NCBI GenBank assembly: GCA_014905825.1
Contig: JACGCN010000012.1
Location: 1,426,001 to 1,490,000, forward strand
DNA: 64,000 bases
Origin: Lyophyllum atratum
Lineage: Eukaryota; Basidiomycota; Agaricomycetes; Agaricales; Lyophyllaceae
Reading direction: 5' to 3'
Shown here: piece by piece, positions 1 to 12,194 of the stretch
How the letters are laid out: every line of letters begins with the position of its first letter
Position numbering within the stretch: position 1 is the first letter of the stretch
Notes under the pieces: generated by a model
Database searches by the model: none
Told to the model about the DNA's origin: nothing
Seen by the model: the letters and a program-made list of their open reading frames with translations, nothing else
Made by a program: the position numbers and the translations under genes

Positions 1-319
1 AAGGGCTTTCTCCAAAACTGTGAATAGGATGATTGGCACGAATTTCGACCCGTTGGAAGAGCGCGCGGTCGCGGCGATCGCAATTGCAGTTGATCGTTAT
101 ACCATGCACCAACTCTGGAATACAGTCGGGCTTGTGGTCTCTCCAAGCCTCGTTTTGGCACTCTACAGACTGCGCCAAGTCAAAAAGTGAGTGAGAGTAA
201 GATGCGCAAGATTTTTCAGAGAAGGCCTGGCCACGTACACAGTATGCAGTGTCCCGGCAACGGGAGCAGAGTTTGGTGGCGTCAGCCTTGTTGCACTTTG
301 CGCATACCCTATCCGACAT
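1..319 (-). CDS. MYND zinc-finger protein, copy 1 (partial, cut by window start)
   Basis: Reading leftward from the ATG at 319, exon 1 encodes a Cys-rich start with CAKC and CSRC pairs ending in ..AYC. A GTACGT donor follows. The next exon gives SVECQ..W..H..DC, which completes the C-x2-C / C-x2-C / C-Q-x3-W-x2-H-x3-C pattern of a MYND finger. The downstream part (..VHGITINC..LFQRVEIRANHPIHSFGE..) continues off the left edge. Two relatives lie in the same window, an intact one at 42,854 and a broken one at 23,585, and they share the same exon 1/intron boundary. MYND fingers usually mediate protein-protein contacts, but the partner here is unknown. The remainder of the gene lies outside the window, so intactness cannot be judged. 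Confidence 0.7.
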   Translation of the reverse strand, partial: MSDRVCAKCNKADATKLCSRCRDTAYCVRGQAFSEKSCASYSHSLFDLAQSVECQNEAWRDHKPDCIPELVHGITINCNCDRRDRALFQRVEIRANHPIHSFGESP

Positions 320-886
320 GTTGCTGTAGCAGTAGCAGTATCAGTAGTAGTAAGAGTCGTATAACTATAAGAGATCGGTCGGTGACGTAGAAGTTGAAAT
401 TCAAAGACAACGTAAATATGTGTCAACAGCCCGCATGCCGAACTCGGATGTCCTCTGCGGACCGCCTTTCGAGGATGGAGGTAAGATTCCCTTGGTCTTG
501 TGCATGGGTAAGAGTCTGTCTGATCTTTATATTCGCGATCGTGAGAGAGCCCTTGGATATAAGCATGCCCTTGCAAATGTCATCCTCCAAGGAACGATGC
601 GGGATTCCTGAGAGCGGCAGGCGGACTCGGATGAGCTTGCGTCCTGGACCTCACAGGCGGTAGAAGCATGTAATCTAGTTGAACAGCAAGACCCCAGCTG
701 GATGAGGGTTGAGTGCCTTTATCCTCAATCGAAATTAAAGGTTTTGAATTTCTTGCACCAAGCCTTCGAGATATGGCAAGGACTCAGAGCTTCCTGGACA
801 TTCAGGAACTGTAGCCGAGAACAGATACCATTATATGAGTAAGGCTCCGCTGCATCCAGATTGGTTATGCGTGGTTCAAATTGAAG
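320..886. other. Spacer between MYND copy 1 and P450 copy 1
   Basis: About 570 bases. Several short frames are open on both strands, but none shows a recognisable motif. The stretch just upstream of the MYND start is a CTACTG-like low-complexity run, also seen in degenerate form upstream of the other two MYND copies, so it is probably the 5' leader. Confidence 0.4.
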
Positions 887-3011
887 CTAGTAATCATCCG
901 AGGTATCCGCATGGATGATAAGAGACTTTGCTTGCTCGTTTCGAGGACGTATTCGGCATTGGAACGCATTCGGTTGGCTTGCAGGAGGATTCAGTTTGGA
1001 TCAACATTGACTCAGAGACGTGACTAGCGCATACCTGGTGATGCCACTCGTGACCGAAAGCTCGGGAGTAATTTCCATGCCATCCTTTCCAACGGCTTTA
1101 GAGATGGTAAATGTTGCGAGAATGGATACCATAGCGATCCAAAGGCTGGCGTCTGCGAGATGGAATCCTGGGCACATCCTAATCCGTGAGAGGACCACAA
1201 CAGTTACCGCTGTTCGACGTGGTCGACGAGCAGATCATACATACCTACGACCAAAGCCAAATGGGCCGCTGGGGTACGGCTCGCCATTTCCCTCCGGCTT
1301 AGGGAGGTAACGAGAGGGGTTAAAGCTATGTGGATCACGGTAGATCCTCTCGTCGAGAGTCATACCTCTACGCAGGGAAATGAGCTACTTTTCGTCGCAT
1401 TTTTAATGTTTACATACCTCGTATTTGCGATTATGACTGATCCTTTCGGAATGAACATCCCCCGATAAGTGTCATCTTCCATGGAACGATGCGGAACACC
1501 TAGTCGATGTTGTACAGTTCGGTGCCTTAAAAATACGAGTAGTAGCTCACCTAATGGAGAAGAGCTGTTCCATCTATCGACAGCGTGTTCAGAGACTTAA
1601 CGTATTGTGGGTGCGAAGAGACGATTACCTCATGCTTTCTTGCAATACACACTCGACATATGGTAACAAGCTCCTGTCACCGAAATCGGGAAGGCGTCTA
1701 GACCCAACAACTTCATCAATCTCTTTCTGAGCCCTTGTTTGTGCTTCAGGGTTGCTAAGCATGGCGAAAATGAAAAAGGACAGATTAGACCAAGTCTGCT
1801 TCAAAAGTAAGTCTGCGTACGATGTTGGGCGAAAGGGATGGCTGTACCGTATCCGCCCCGGCACAATACATGACGCCCATCGCACCCTTGATATCCGAGA
1901 CGGTGTCGCGGCCGTCGGGGCCTTCGAGATCCAAAGTCTCCAATTTATGGGATAAAAAAGAAGGTTTCGCTGTGCCATCTGCCTACAGATGTCACTTATC
2001 AGCAGATTCACCCATTTTAAACGAAGGCAGAGCTCACCATACTCTTTCGGACCTCCGTGTAAGGATATTCGTGAAGAGCTTCGATTGCAGCTTTATTTTC
2101 GCGCGCAAAAGTTGCATAGTAGGTTCCTGGAAACCAGGATGGTAGATATTGGACTACGCGTCGTGTGAGCAGAATACGTAGAAAATTCATGTTAGTAAGG
2201 GACGGACGCATTGGGAAGATGTCCACGGGAGTATTCCCCGGAGAGCCAGCATTACTAATTGCGTGGCTGGCGCCTTGGAGGATGGAAATGTAAGGATCAT
2301 CATCAGAATCTACTCGATGTCCAGCTCCAACTCTCATAACGATCGACGTTGCGAATCTGCTCGGTTTGGTCAGCGACTACTACCCTTATATACAATGTCC
2401 CCGAACCTTGACAGGAAGTCCTCCCGGCGCTCTTGATCTGACAAGAGGTTTTGAAGGAGAACTCGAGCTTCCCTGATCTGGATGGGCTGGTATCCTAGGC
2501 ATTGCTTCCTATTCAGATAATCTTGAAGCATTTTCCGGTGTTTCTGGAAGACCTTGCCATACCGCATGAGGACGAGTGATTTAACCCAACCCATGCTACA
2601 GAATCACAGCTAATTAGCTCCAGTCAGTGATAGATAAACGGATGACGGACAGTTCCAAGACTACAAATGGAGGTCTGTCGCTATAATTTGCACTCCTCTT
2701 GTCAAGCAGATCCACGGCAGCCTCTACACTGTTCAGAACAATGATCGGTTTTCCGAGGACATGCAGATACATAACATCGCCTATTTTCGCGATGAGGGTC
2801 GGATCGTGTAGATGTACTAGAGATTCGACGTACCATATATTTTGCCCAACTCGTAAAAGAAAGTTCCTTGGTTATAGCTTGGAATGAGTCGCAGGTGTCC
2901 GACCAGAGGATCCGCGGGCGGTCCTGGAGGAAACGGAGGATCTCTCTGGCGGGATAGTTTCGACCACAGATAGAAAAAAACCCCAATAAACAGAATAAGC
3001 GCAAGGTACAT
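887..3011 (-). CDS. Cytochrome P450 monooxygenase, copy 1
   Basis: A complete class II (ER-anchored) P450 in many short exons. The start at 3011 opens a hydrophobic anchor (MYLALILFIGVFFYLW), a basic stop-transfer stretch and a PPFPPGPP proline hinge. The I-helix oxygen motif AGADTT is made by joining exons near 1,780-1,850. The K-helix ExxR is ESMR, followed after a splice by RW..SPLGVPHRS. The PERF-like region reads FNPSRYL. The heme loop FGFGRRMCPG is formed across an intron near 1,165-1,235. The last exon ends at a TAG at 887. Intron positions match those of copy 2 (26,679-28,804), so the two are paralogues. It probably oxidises a small hydrophobic metabolite or xenobiotic, using cytochrome P450 reductase as electron donor; the substrate cannot be read from sequence. 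No disabling lesion was found once introns were removed. Confidence 0.85.
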
Positions 3012-4260
3012 TCTGGGCGATACGTATACACACCTACAAGTGGCCGCGCGACTTTTGAGTAGCGCGGTAGCCGACCGCCACGCATCAAAATCGTCAAGAA
3101 CCTTAGCTTTACCTGAGCCCACGACAGACAGGGGCGATCGATTTCCTATAGATAGAAGGGAGTCCAGCTGACGCAGTAAACTTTCTTCCTTCCATAGTCC
3201 GGCATACTGGTAGGACCTGCTGACGAAGAGGTTCGGGCACAGGCAACAGTGTGGATACAAGGGCTTCTGGACAGAAGCGTCGAAAGAGGAATTAGTCCTA
3301 GCCCTCCATACGCCATGCATGGAAGTTGCTATCGGGAATGAATATCAGCCGATGCGGGGAGGTCGGTTCCATGAGGTATGAGGTTCTTGCAACGTACCTC
3401 CGCTTGACCATGCTCCGAACTAGCAGACATGACATGATAACGAGGTGTACTGATGTGGTCTTTACTCATCCTGCACTGTTTCCTGCAAGCAGCTGCAAGC
3501 CCTGAGAAGTATAGACGGCTTAAGCATGGTCGAACAGATAAATCCGCAGGAGAAAATGACTACTCATATGATGCGTGCAATAGCCATGTACCATCCATCG
3601 CGGCTCCCCGAAATCCAGTAGTTGATACGAAAGAGAGCACGAAATAAAAGGAAAATATTGCCACAAGGGCGTGTCAAAGCAGAGTTTGTTCGAGCCTTTC
3701 GGTGGTCGCCGGATGGTGTTCACGCTCTCAGTTCACTAGAAAACAGGCCCAGATCACCTTCAAATGGTGAACTGCTTAGTGAAGTGTTGATGAAGCGGTT
3801 CAAGATGATGAGAAACAATGTTGGAGATTGGTTGGAGACGCATCTCGAAACAACCCCGAGGCTGAGCTTGGCCGCGGGGTTTCTCGGCTCCGCTGCTAAC
3901 TCACCGGCCCGGAGGCAGACTTGCTCCGAACCTACCCCGATCCCCACCCCGTTCTGCCAACTGACCAAACTGTAAGTTCCGCATCGGTTATGTTCTATGT
4001 ACATCACAGCGCCTAGTCAGCAAATATAAGAGTGTTAACACCGCAAGTACGCCGCAAACCCAACAGACCCTCCGAATAGGCTATTTTACCCTCTTGCTGT
4101 GGGGCCAGGTTTTTAAGATACGAAACGAAAAGATAGGGCACATAGGTTACTAACCAGGTATATGAGATTCATGTGTACTTTTGTCTTCATGTTTGGCGCT
4201 TGCTACTCGCCTGTCAACACGTCAACAACCAGACTCTAGCCAAGAAAAGCATGAAATGTA
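3012..4260. other. Spacer between P450 copy 1 and DIS3 relic
   Basis: About 1.25 kb. A plus-strand frame at 3,622-3,975 (117 aa) and an opposing frame at 3,720-4,007 are open, but neither has a convincing domain. One short piece (FVRAFRWSPDG..ENR, near 3,685-3,745) resembles a WD-repeat blade and is discussed under rejected items. Nothing else recognisable was seen. Confidence 0.3.
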
Positions 4261-4261
4261 C

Positions 4262-7200
4262 TAACTTCGAAACGAACTATTCCTGAAAGTTCGGATGACG
4301 AACGCCTCCTGCCCAATCTGTCCCTTCTCCCTCTCATTACGAATCTCCGGCGCCAGTTCAACAAGTAATTCGACACTCGCAAGTCCCATAATCTAGGCCA
4401 TCCGATGCCGGGGATTCATCACATCAAGAACCTGCTCAACGTGGGACTTCGAATACAGCGTCGCATGCAGTGGCGTATACCCAATGGCAGTTGAACATCC
4501 AGGTGCGATAGTGGCGTAAGCTTGCACCAAGTCATTGGAGTCCACATGGGAAGATATGTACCCTCCTTACGTCTGATTGGGCTCGTGAAGCGCGTGGATA
4601 TGGGGCTCGCGAGTACACAGTGACCAAAGGTGTGTCGCCCGACGCCGGAGAGGAAGTACTCTGCATGTAACATGCACCGTTTCGCCATGATGCGGATAAG
4701 GGTAAGGAATGCTGGCTCATAAGCGTCCTAGAATGGGTGTGAACACGTCAGATGACCCCTAGGAAAGCGAGGCGACACGTACAATGCATTTCCGCCATGA
4801 GGCAGCTAGTAGTGTTCCAGAGCTCGACACGTCCAACACTAGCCCCTTGCGCTTCATCAAGATATCCTGCGGTTTCTCGAAGTCCGTCGTAGGTGGCGGC
4901 AGATGACGTCTGTCAACGGCGCGAATTCAGTTTGTGAAGCCATACCGATCAACGACGACGAAATGCACCTTGGTACTGCAGTCTGAGGGAACGTGTCCGA
5001 GATTTTCCTTGCAACGCTGATGTTCACCGACATGAACTCAACAAGGCTATTCGTCTCCCTCCGCTCCTTCTCCTCTACGTCGATGGGCTCGTCCGACTCG
5101 GAGCTGTCCAGGTGGATCTTAACTTCCGGTGACGTAAGATCGAGAGCACCAGCAGCCAGATACACCCCTGAAATCTGAGTGGAAGCTTCAATATCACCAC
5201 TGGGGAGAAATCGCACATGCATGCATGGCACGTCGAAGTCCTGGCACTCTATGAGATACGTCTAGGTCAGCTAACGGTCACAGATAGGGCTAAGCTAACA
5301 CGTACTAGAGGACTCGATGCTGCAGATGATCAGACCCCAGTCTCCATGCGATCCCTCCACTCCCGGCTGTTATCGCTCTTCGGAGGTAGCACCCATCGTT
5401 CGCCCTCTAGTTGCAGGCAATGCAGGATCGCCTTCCCAAAGGGCCGACTCAAACTATAGCAGCAAACGTTCCTGCTCCGCCTCCTTGCTCTGGACCTTCC
5501 CAAGGGCGCGGACGAAGTGACCATCCGCGTACCGCGAGTGACAACCCATCCCATCTGTCGATCGCCACCAGGATCTTCTGTCCGATGAGACTGGGTGCTT
5601 TTCTGGTGCGAACGCGGATGCATGAGAGGAGACGCCAGATGGGCGTTCCGAAGACCGTTTGGTGCAGAGAAGTGGGGTATCGATCTGGTCAGCGGCGTGC
5701 TATCAAAGTGACAAACACAGCTGCAGGACGGAAGTTTTTTAAGGGCGGGTGGGAAGATGTTAGAAAGAACACTACTTACGCCCGCCAATCACGCTTGAGG
5801 ACGCCCACTATGCGTCCTGTCTGTTGTTTCCGACAAGCATCTGACATTTTCTGATAGTAGAACCTGCTATTCGCGCTGGGGTACCTGGTCTTCCTCTTGC
5901 TCATCGCCCTCATCACCCGAATATGCAAAGTCATCATTCTTCAGCGTCGCTTTAGACAGATATGAGGAACCTTAAAACCGTTACGGGGGCAAGGGTACTC
6001 ACAGTCGGCATCCACATCTTTCTTCATCGGCAGACATCTTCCATGCCTTTACATCAGACAGTCCACGACTACTACATCGCCGTGGACAGCTCGGTCCATG
6101 TTTACATGGCCGATCAGGAGCACCGGCTTCGTGAAAGCCGGGACCGAGAGACTCGCCGCTGACCCACGCTGTCAGACCGACGCCGCTGGACTCAAGAGGA
6201 GAAAGTACCTCGAGATAGTGGTATGGGTTAGCATTGAAGTGCCCTTTCTGAAGCTCGCCGGCTTTCACCCCTGCGACACAGGTCGCGATTGAAAGCTACT
6301 GCACTTGATGATCAGCTTCTGGCCTAAGCTCGGTCTATTAGAGCTGGATAGAGCGCCTGCCGATCGGTTGTAGCAGCTGTCGGTTCGATGTTACTTGTGG
6401 CCTCGGATTCAAGCAGGTCAAGAAGCTACGTCGCCTCGTCATCCCCTCAACATTTGGGGCACTAAGGCATCGTCATAAGATTTTTCTAGGTCGACCCCCA
6501 GGGCACACACCTGAGATGCTGGAGATGCCCGCCTTGGCTGCTTCCTGTCCGTCGTCCGTGTCGTTGGTCAGAAGAATGATTTCTGGCAGCTGGGGGCGCA
6601 TGGCTGCGCTACAGTATCGGATGCCGCGTCACACGAATGTGTTCGTCTTACCATGCCGTCGCTTTCCGTATTCTTGTGCCACGTGTAGGTACGCGTCGTG
6701 CATATATAGACAGGTACGCGATGTGGGTCCGTCGTTGCGGTCATTCGGCCGTCCCCCTTCCTCTCGTAAATGCCAGTTTCCCTGTGTGTACGCTAAGTAT
6801 AACGCCTCACGCACCTGGATGAAATGACGTACGAGCATATTCATTATAAGCCAGTCCAAAAACACCTATCTCAGCTTGTCGTCCAATTTGGTCAAGGCAC
6901 TGACCCGGTTGTTCCGCAGAAGCCACCGGCGCTGCAGTTCTTCGATGACGGTTTGCAGTAGAATTACTGGCGGCGTGAAAAGGTTTGAATCCACGAGGTC
7001 CATCTGTACTCGCACGTCAGTCAATCATGAAATTTGACCGAACTTCGCGCGACACATACCTTCGACAGGAACACGATCGTATACGGTAGTGTGAAATGCA
7101 ATGCCAGTAGGGGAGGCGATGTCTTCTGTCCTCTGCCATGGCCGAGAACCTCGTCAAATCCCAGGCACCGTTGTTACACCCCAGATTCCACTCTCGACGT

Positions 7201-7370
7201 TGTCCCGTAGGTGCCTTTCGCCAGTGACTGTGTTCCTGTTGCTATTAGTTTTTGACTAACCACATGACCAGTTTCGTACCTTTATGTCTTGACTTTTCCT
7301 CCTGCAGTCTTTTTGAAGAACTTCTGCTGCGCGACCGCGGCTTCCGTTCACGCTCGCTTTCGAATCGGAA
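4262..7370 (-). pseudogene. Decayed DIS3/RRP44 exosome ribonuclease gene
   Basis: Pieces of the exosome nuclease Dis3/Rrp44 occur in the correct order over about 3.1 kb, in shifting frames. They are: N-terminal QQKFFKKTAGGKV (~7,330); PIN domain HFTLPYTIVFLS, then QMDLVDSN (~7,110-6,880), PNDRND (~6,740) and LLTNDTDD (~6,570); cold-shock domains GHFNANPYHYLE (~6,230) and KPVLLIG..VHGDVVVV (~6,100); RIVGVLKRDWRA (~5,805); RTRKAPSLIGQKILVAIDRW (~5,590); RNB region CQDFDVP (~5,240), ALDLTSPEV (~5,130), SLVEFMSVNISVARK (~5,030), RCMLHAEYF (~4,670), FTSPIRR (~4,575), IGYTPLHATLYS (~4,465), NPRHRMA (~4,405) and EAFVIRTF (~4,290). The family PIN motif PDTNVF reads PYTIVF, so the metal-binding Asp is gone. 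The RNB motif CxDIDDAL reads CQDFDVP. Roughly 110 residues between that motif and ALDLTSPEV are missing. In-frame stops and frameshifts are frequent. It is clearly a relic; an intact homologue must exist elsewhere. Confidence 0.85.
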
Positions 7371-9264
7371 TTCCAACCAGACCCATCACTTGGACGCTGA
7401 GAAACCTCTGTGGGTTGTCTCTGCTTGAAAGCGAATCCAGAGTAGAGCTACGTGATCTGAAATAGGCCTGTACATCTTGGATCAACTCACAGGGACTCGC
7501 GCATCAAAGACTGCATTACCTTGATTCCTGAAAGTTCCAAAGAGAAAGTATTGTAGGTGTATAACGAGCCCGCCGACTACGGTGAGTGAGAGACACCTTG
7601 GTGGAAGTAGAAGGCAAGGCGCGCGCCGGGACGCTGGCATCGTGGTGACCGTCTACACTGGCAGTGGACGGTGACCTACCATAAGTTGATCACATGATCT
7701 TTTGAAATTGACCAAGACCTTCGAAGGTTCGAACTTCAGCAAGATCGTTCCGGATGGCCAGCACAACCAAGTCCTACCCTCTCCTCAACCTCTCCTACCT
7801 CTCTAAGTATGTACTTACCTGCAACCGACTGTCTATGCCAAATGACCACAGATGGCCCTGGAACCCCCTTTGTTATGACTTCCCAGCACTCATAGGACCC
7901 ACCATCAGTTTCTCCGATGCCTCGGCGAAGGCGACGGCCTCAATAGATGGTTGGTCAAGCCTTGATTGAGAGTGGCCCTGCTGTGGCTTATGCTCCTGTG
8001 GCGTGGCACAAGGTTCGATATACCTTCTGATATGCCCTCATGTCAACGTTCCTGTACGCCTGCAGACACGTCGAAATGAGGTGTCCCGATTCCCAAGCCT
8101 CTACTTGTCTAGCAAACCACCAAGGTAAAATTCTCGCGCGCCCGACGTACTCGATAGTGTTTTGGTAGCCTCACCGGACTTCCGCCAGCAGATACAAATC
8201 GTGTTCGGGCCTTTTATAGAGGTCCCATATTAGCCAAGAAGTCTCGAAAGGTCGTCTGATCATCGATATGTCGGGCGAGCGTTATCACGGACTTGTCACC
8301 TTGGAACTGGCAGTGCCTTGATCGTCCGCTTCCTCTGCGATCTCTTGGCGGTTTCACGACCTCAATATTCAATATCGACCTCGAAAACTCCCGAGAGCGT
8401 TCAATTCCAAGGTCCTGAATAGAAAGTGGTCGTGGATTCCACTGCGAACATCGGCGTCGGGAATTACCAGGACTGTTCCTCGTTATATTTATAGCCACCA
8501 CGTTTACAGATTCCGAGGCCCACGTGCCAGAGGTATCACCCTCGTCCCTGCGGATTCGACCACCAATCGCTCGAGGCGACCGAGGACGATGGTCACATAC
8601 GTACCTGTTGTAGCCTTTGGTGCACACAGGCAGGTTATCGGCTATCACCGCTTTGCGCCTGACTTCATGGCTACGTTGAATACCAAATTAGAGATCCGGT
8701 GGGTGGTTACGTCTTGAATTCGAGACTTCTCAATATGAGGGTGCATTCACCAAAGCGTCCACATGCCATTTCGAGAAAAAATCGAAAAAAAACTGGAATA
8801 CACATGCGTAAGGACAAGGATCTCCATTCTCTCCATTCTCTCAAATTTCGACGGGCTTCAAGCCGTAACCGGAATTTCCCTCGAAGGAAGACTTCGCCAA
8901 CGTGATATCAACTGCCTAATCAGGAAAAATGAGGAAAGATCAAGGACAGATCAAAACGTGTCCAGCAATAAAAGCTAATCTAATCAGCCCTTTCCGAGGC
9001 ACGTCGCCCTTACCGGAGATGCGACAAAACCAAAACGCCGACCAAGCGCCCCCAAGGCCTGGGTCTCGGCACCCAATATATCCGCCACCATCAACCTCGC
9101 TATTCGCCGGGATGAGATTCATAGATTCCTTTATGAGGGTAGCCTGTGCACAGGGACACAGGATCGCTCAGGAGCCCTTCGAAGTCTTTAAGACGCTGGA
9201 AACTTGCCATATGCTTCCCTTGCGCACCGCCGACATCGACCACATCCTATTCTAAGCTTCAACC
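7371..9264. other. Gene-poor stretch upstream of DUF6534 gene
   Basis: About 1.9 kb. Open frames at 7,754-7,969 (+), 8,214-8,648 (-, 144 aa) and 8,929-9,255 (+, 108 aa) have no recognisable motifs and look like chance frames or very old relics. The last few dozen bases act as leader for the gene starting at 9,265. Confidence 0.35.
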
Positions 9265-11297
9265 ATGGTGATGGTGACACTGGGCAACACTATTGGCGCG
9301 GCCTTCCTGGGCACGGTGTTCGCTGCCATGTACGTCTAGGCTTCACCTCTTTCAACGTTCCAACCGCAGAGCTGACCTCATACCAAGGCTTTATGGAGTC
9401 ACCAACCTCCAGGTGTATCTCTATTTCCAGAACTATCGCAATGACTGGCGTGTACAAAAATATTCTGTACGTTCCATTTTCCACAACGCGTTCTGTGGGA
9501 CACTAACAGAAACGCGCCCAGGTCGCTCTTCTTTGGTGCGTCATGGTCATCTATCAACAGTTTGTAACCGTCTAAAGGTCGTTGCAGGGTATTGGACACC
9601 CTCCACCTGTCTTTAACAATTGCGGCCATGTACCATTATTTAGTCGACTCTTTCGGGTCTTTGCTGGCACTTACTTTGGTTGTTTGGTGCGTTGCTCAAA
9701 CCCGTCCCCATCGCAGCAGTCTAATTCAATCATGCCAATGCAGGAGCTTCAAGGTAAGACTTCGAAGCATGACTCCCCGGGGTTCCGTATTGACCGCCGA
9801 ACCTCCCAGCTCCAAATAGCAGTAAACGTACGTTGCACCCGCTGTCCAACGTTGTCATCGCAATACTCACGCCACCGTTAGGTTGTAATTATCAATATCA
9901 TACAGACGCTCTATGCTGTACGCGTGTGGAAACGTAGGTTTCTCGTTCGGATGCGCGCATGGCTTTGTCAGTTGATTCTTTCTTCTGATCTTCAGTCGGG
10001 CGCCACTATCAACGGATTTGGCCCATCCTGGTGGTAAGTCCCCTCCATTGCCGGTTTTCACGTGGTTCTGACTCCGCTAAACATAGGCTGCCATCGTCGT
10101 AAGCGGATATGGTAGGTTCCCATGTCACTCTTCTTTTGGTGTCATCGATCAATTCGCGGCTGCGTTGTTCTTCAGCCATTGGCATAGGTATGTCATTGTC
10201 AGTTCCTAGTCAGATGGAGGTTCTGATCAACGTCGGCTTTCAGTTCTCGCCGTAAAAACGTAAGTTCGACGTTTTCCCTTGACGTTTCGGAAAGCCGACA
10301 ATTCGCTTTCAGATACAATATTCATACATTCGCCGAGCTAGCGCAGATGTCGGTACGTCCCTTTTTCCATCAGCTAGATTACAGAGCTCAATGATTTGAT
10401 ATTCTTAGTGGGTCGTATACGCGTCATTTTCCTGGTCAACGGCTATCGATATTGTCATTGCTATCGCTATGTGCTTTTATCTCATAAGGGGTAAATCTGG
10501 ATTCTCTGGGTAAGTCCGATATTTCACGGACTTCTAGCGCTTGGCTGATCGTTTATAGAACAAACAATAAAATCATCGCTATCGTTCGTATGATATTGAT
10601 CTCTGGCTTCTTGACGAGGTGGGTCTTTATGTTTTCCCCCTTCTTTGACATGGGCTAAGTTCGGTGTAGCGCCTGTTCTTTGGCAGCTCTCATCACTGTA
10701 TGTCTCTTATCCTATGCATCCCAAACCGCTTCTCACCGTATACCACCAGTATGGAACAATGCCGGACACGCTCGTATTCCTCGGCATAGAATTCCTTCTT
10801 ACCAAACGTGCGTCCCTTCCCTACTCTTTTCGTTATCCATGTTACTAAAGGAAGAGTCCCAGTGTATATCAACAGTTTCCTGGCCATGTACGTCATTTGA
10901 CTCATTTCCCTTTTCGACGACGCAGTTTGCCGAATATACCTCCAGGTTGAACGCCCGTCAGAGCGTCCGCGATAAGGATACATCATCAGGGAACTCGCTA
11001 AGCGTTACTAAAATGATGAACATTCGTACGACGACGTCGTCCCACGTCGTCACGAGTGGCGCGGGGCCTTTCGACTCGGATGACAAGGTTTGTACCCTCG
11101 CTTATGTTTCGTCTCTTCATCATCAATTCCTGAATCCACCCCAGGACGCAATTAGTCTTTCGCCACTGTACAGAACTGCCTTTGACTCGCGTTCTGGTCT
11201 GGAAAGCAAGACCCCCATGGATTCTAACCCGAATGTACGTCTCTTTCTTACGATGGACTAGATTCCTTCTTATGCGAACTCCGCCAGTCGCCGATAG
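9265..11297 (+). CDS. DUF6534-family multi-pass membrane protein
   Basis: A gene of many short exons with the hallmark order of a large basidiomycete-specific membrane family. It begins LGNTIGAAFLGTVFAAM (TM1), then YGVTNLQVYLYFQNY, TLHLSLTIAAMYHYLV with a second hydrophobic stretch LLALTLVVW, IIQTLYAVRVWKR, a cluster VVYASFSWSTAIDIVIAIAM, NKIIAIVRMILISGF, PDTLVFLGIEFLLTK and finally INSFLAMLNARQSVRDK. The C-terminal tail is hydrophilic and Ser/Thr-rich. The last short exon ends IPSYANSASRR and a TAG at 11,297. The start at 9,265 is the ATG directly preceding TLGNTIG. Seven helices and a cytosolic tail are expected. The function is unknown; these proteins are annotated only as DUF6534 and occur as multicopy families in mushrooms. 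Most exon joins use clear GTACGT or GTGCGT donors. Confidence 0.8.
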
Positions 11298-12194
11298 TTG
11301 AGCACCAAACGGATGATCCATTACAAAGGTTTAGAGGCGGGGAAGCGGTTTAGGGACAGCCAATTGTATATACCATGTGTTGTATGTGATATCTCTTCCG
11401 ATCTTCTTTTCTATGGAACGCGAGAAGGCTCATGCACATGCGTTGTGGATCCTGGGGATGATTTAATCCGCAGCCACCATCCACAGGACTTCTGAGAATT
11501 CGGATGTGCTACGTTTGCATGTGCACGCATGTGCGTGGTTGACTGAGAGAGTAGAAGCTCGTTTCGTGATGATATACCGTGTGTCCTAGACTACCCTAGG
11601 AAGAGCTCATGACATGGTGCTGCTTATGCCCCAATCGATGGCTGGATCGATCGACTGCATCCTCTTCCACGACAACCTGCGTTGAAAGATTTCTTTCAAC
11701 CTTGCCTCATCATGCACCACAGCCCGTAGTCTATGTACAGCAAGATCACTACGGCGTGGCCTCGGTCGATGCCCTCGGGTCTCGACTCGACGCACTCCGG
11801 CATCCGGGTATCACGATTGATCCAGATATGTTTCCCGACCTTCCTTCGGGCTGCTTCAGGCTTCACGATCGCATACAGTACCCCTATCAAAAAATGTACC
11901 ATTTGATTGTTTTCAGCCAGTTTCAGCCTCGCTCCGACGACGCTCCCCGGATCACTCCATCACCCTCCTCGGTTCGCCTAATTTATTATTGAAATAAGCT
12001 TGGAGCTCGTCGAGATCGGAACCCACATATCAATTTGAATATCGTACCCGGCAGCTTCTCCATCCCCGTCGATCCTCGATCCTCGTCTCGCACCCAACAA
12101 CCTTACAAAAGTCAGCGGCCCCTTATCACTTGCGATGCCACGTTCTTAACAGTGAACACACATTCGACGGCGTAGGCGCGGAACATCGTATGAG
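11298..12194. other. Spacer with no recognised gene
   Basis: About 900 bases. One 127-aa plus-strand frame (11,609-11,992) is open and overlaps a shorter opposing frame, but no motif could be assigned to either. Confidence 0.3.

Noticed and set aside
1555..1640. Stop codon right after the ExxR helix of P450 copy 1, suggesting a pseudogene
   Set aside because: Copy 2 has an intron at the same place; removing the GTAATC..ATAG intron restores RW..SPLGVPHRS.
3680..3750. WD-repeat-like piece FVRAFRWSPDG..ENR on the plus strand, similar to the first blade of the WRAP53-like gene
   Set aside because: Only about 20 residues match and the sequence diverges at once on the right. It could be chance or a scrap of a WD40 gene; not enough for a feature.
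4396..4560. Apparent ankyrin repeat (GYTPLHATLYS) on the minus strand
   Set aside because: The wording resembles an ankyrin repeat, but flanking segments (FTSPIRR before, NPRHRMA after) place it within the Dis3 RNB domain.
7725..7745. tRNA-like T-loop GGTTCGAAC
   Set aside because: No cloverleaf arms could be placed upstream; isolated motif.
8214..8648. 144-codon minus-strand frame
   Set aside because: Overlapping frames are equally open, no family words or splice logic found, and composition is like neighbouring spacer.
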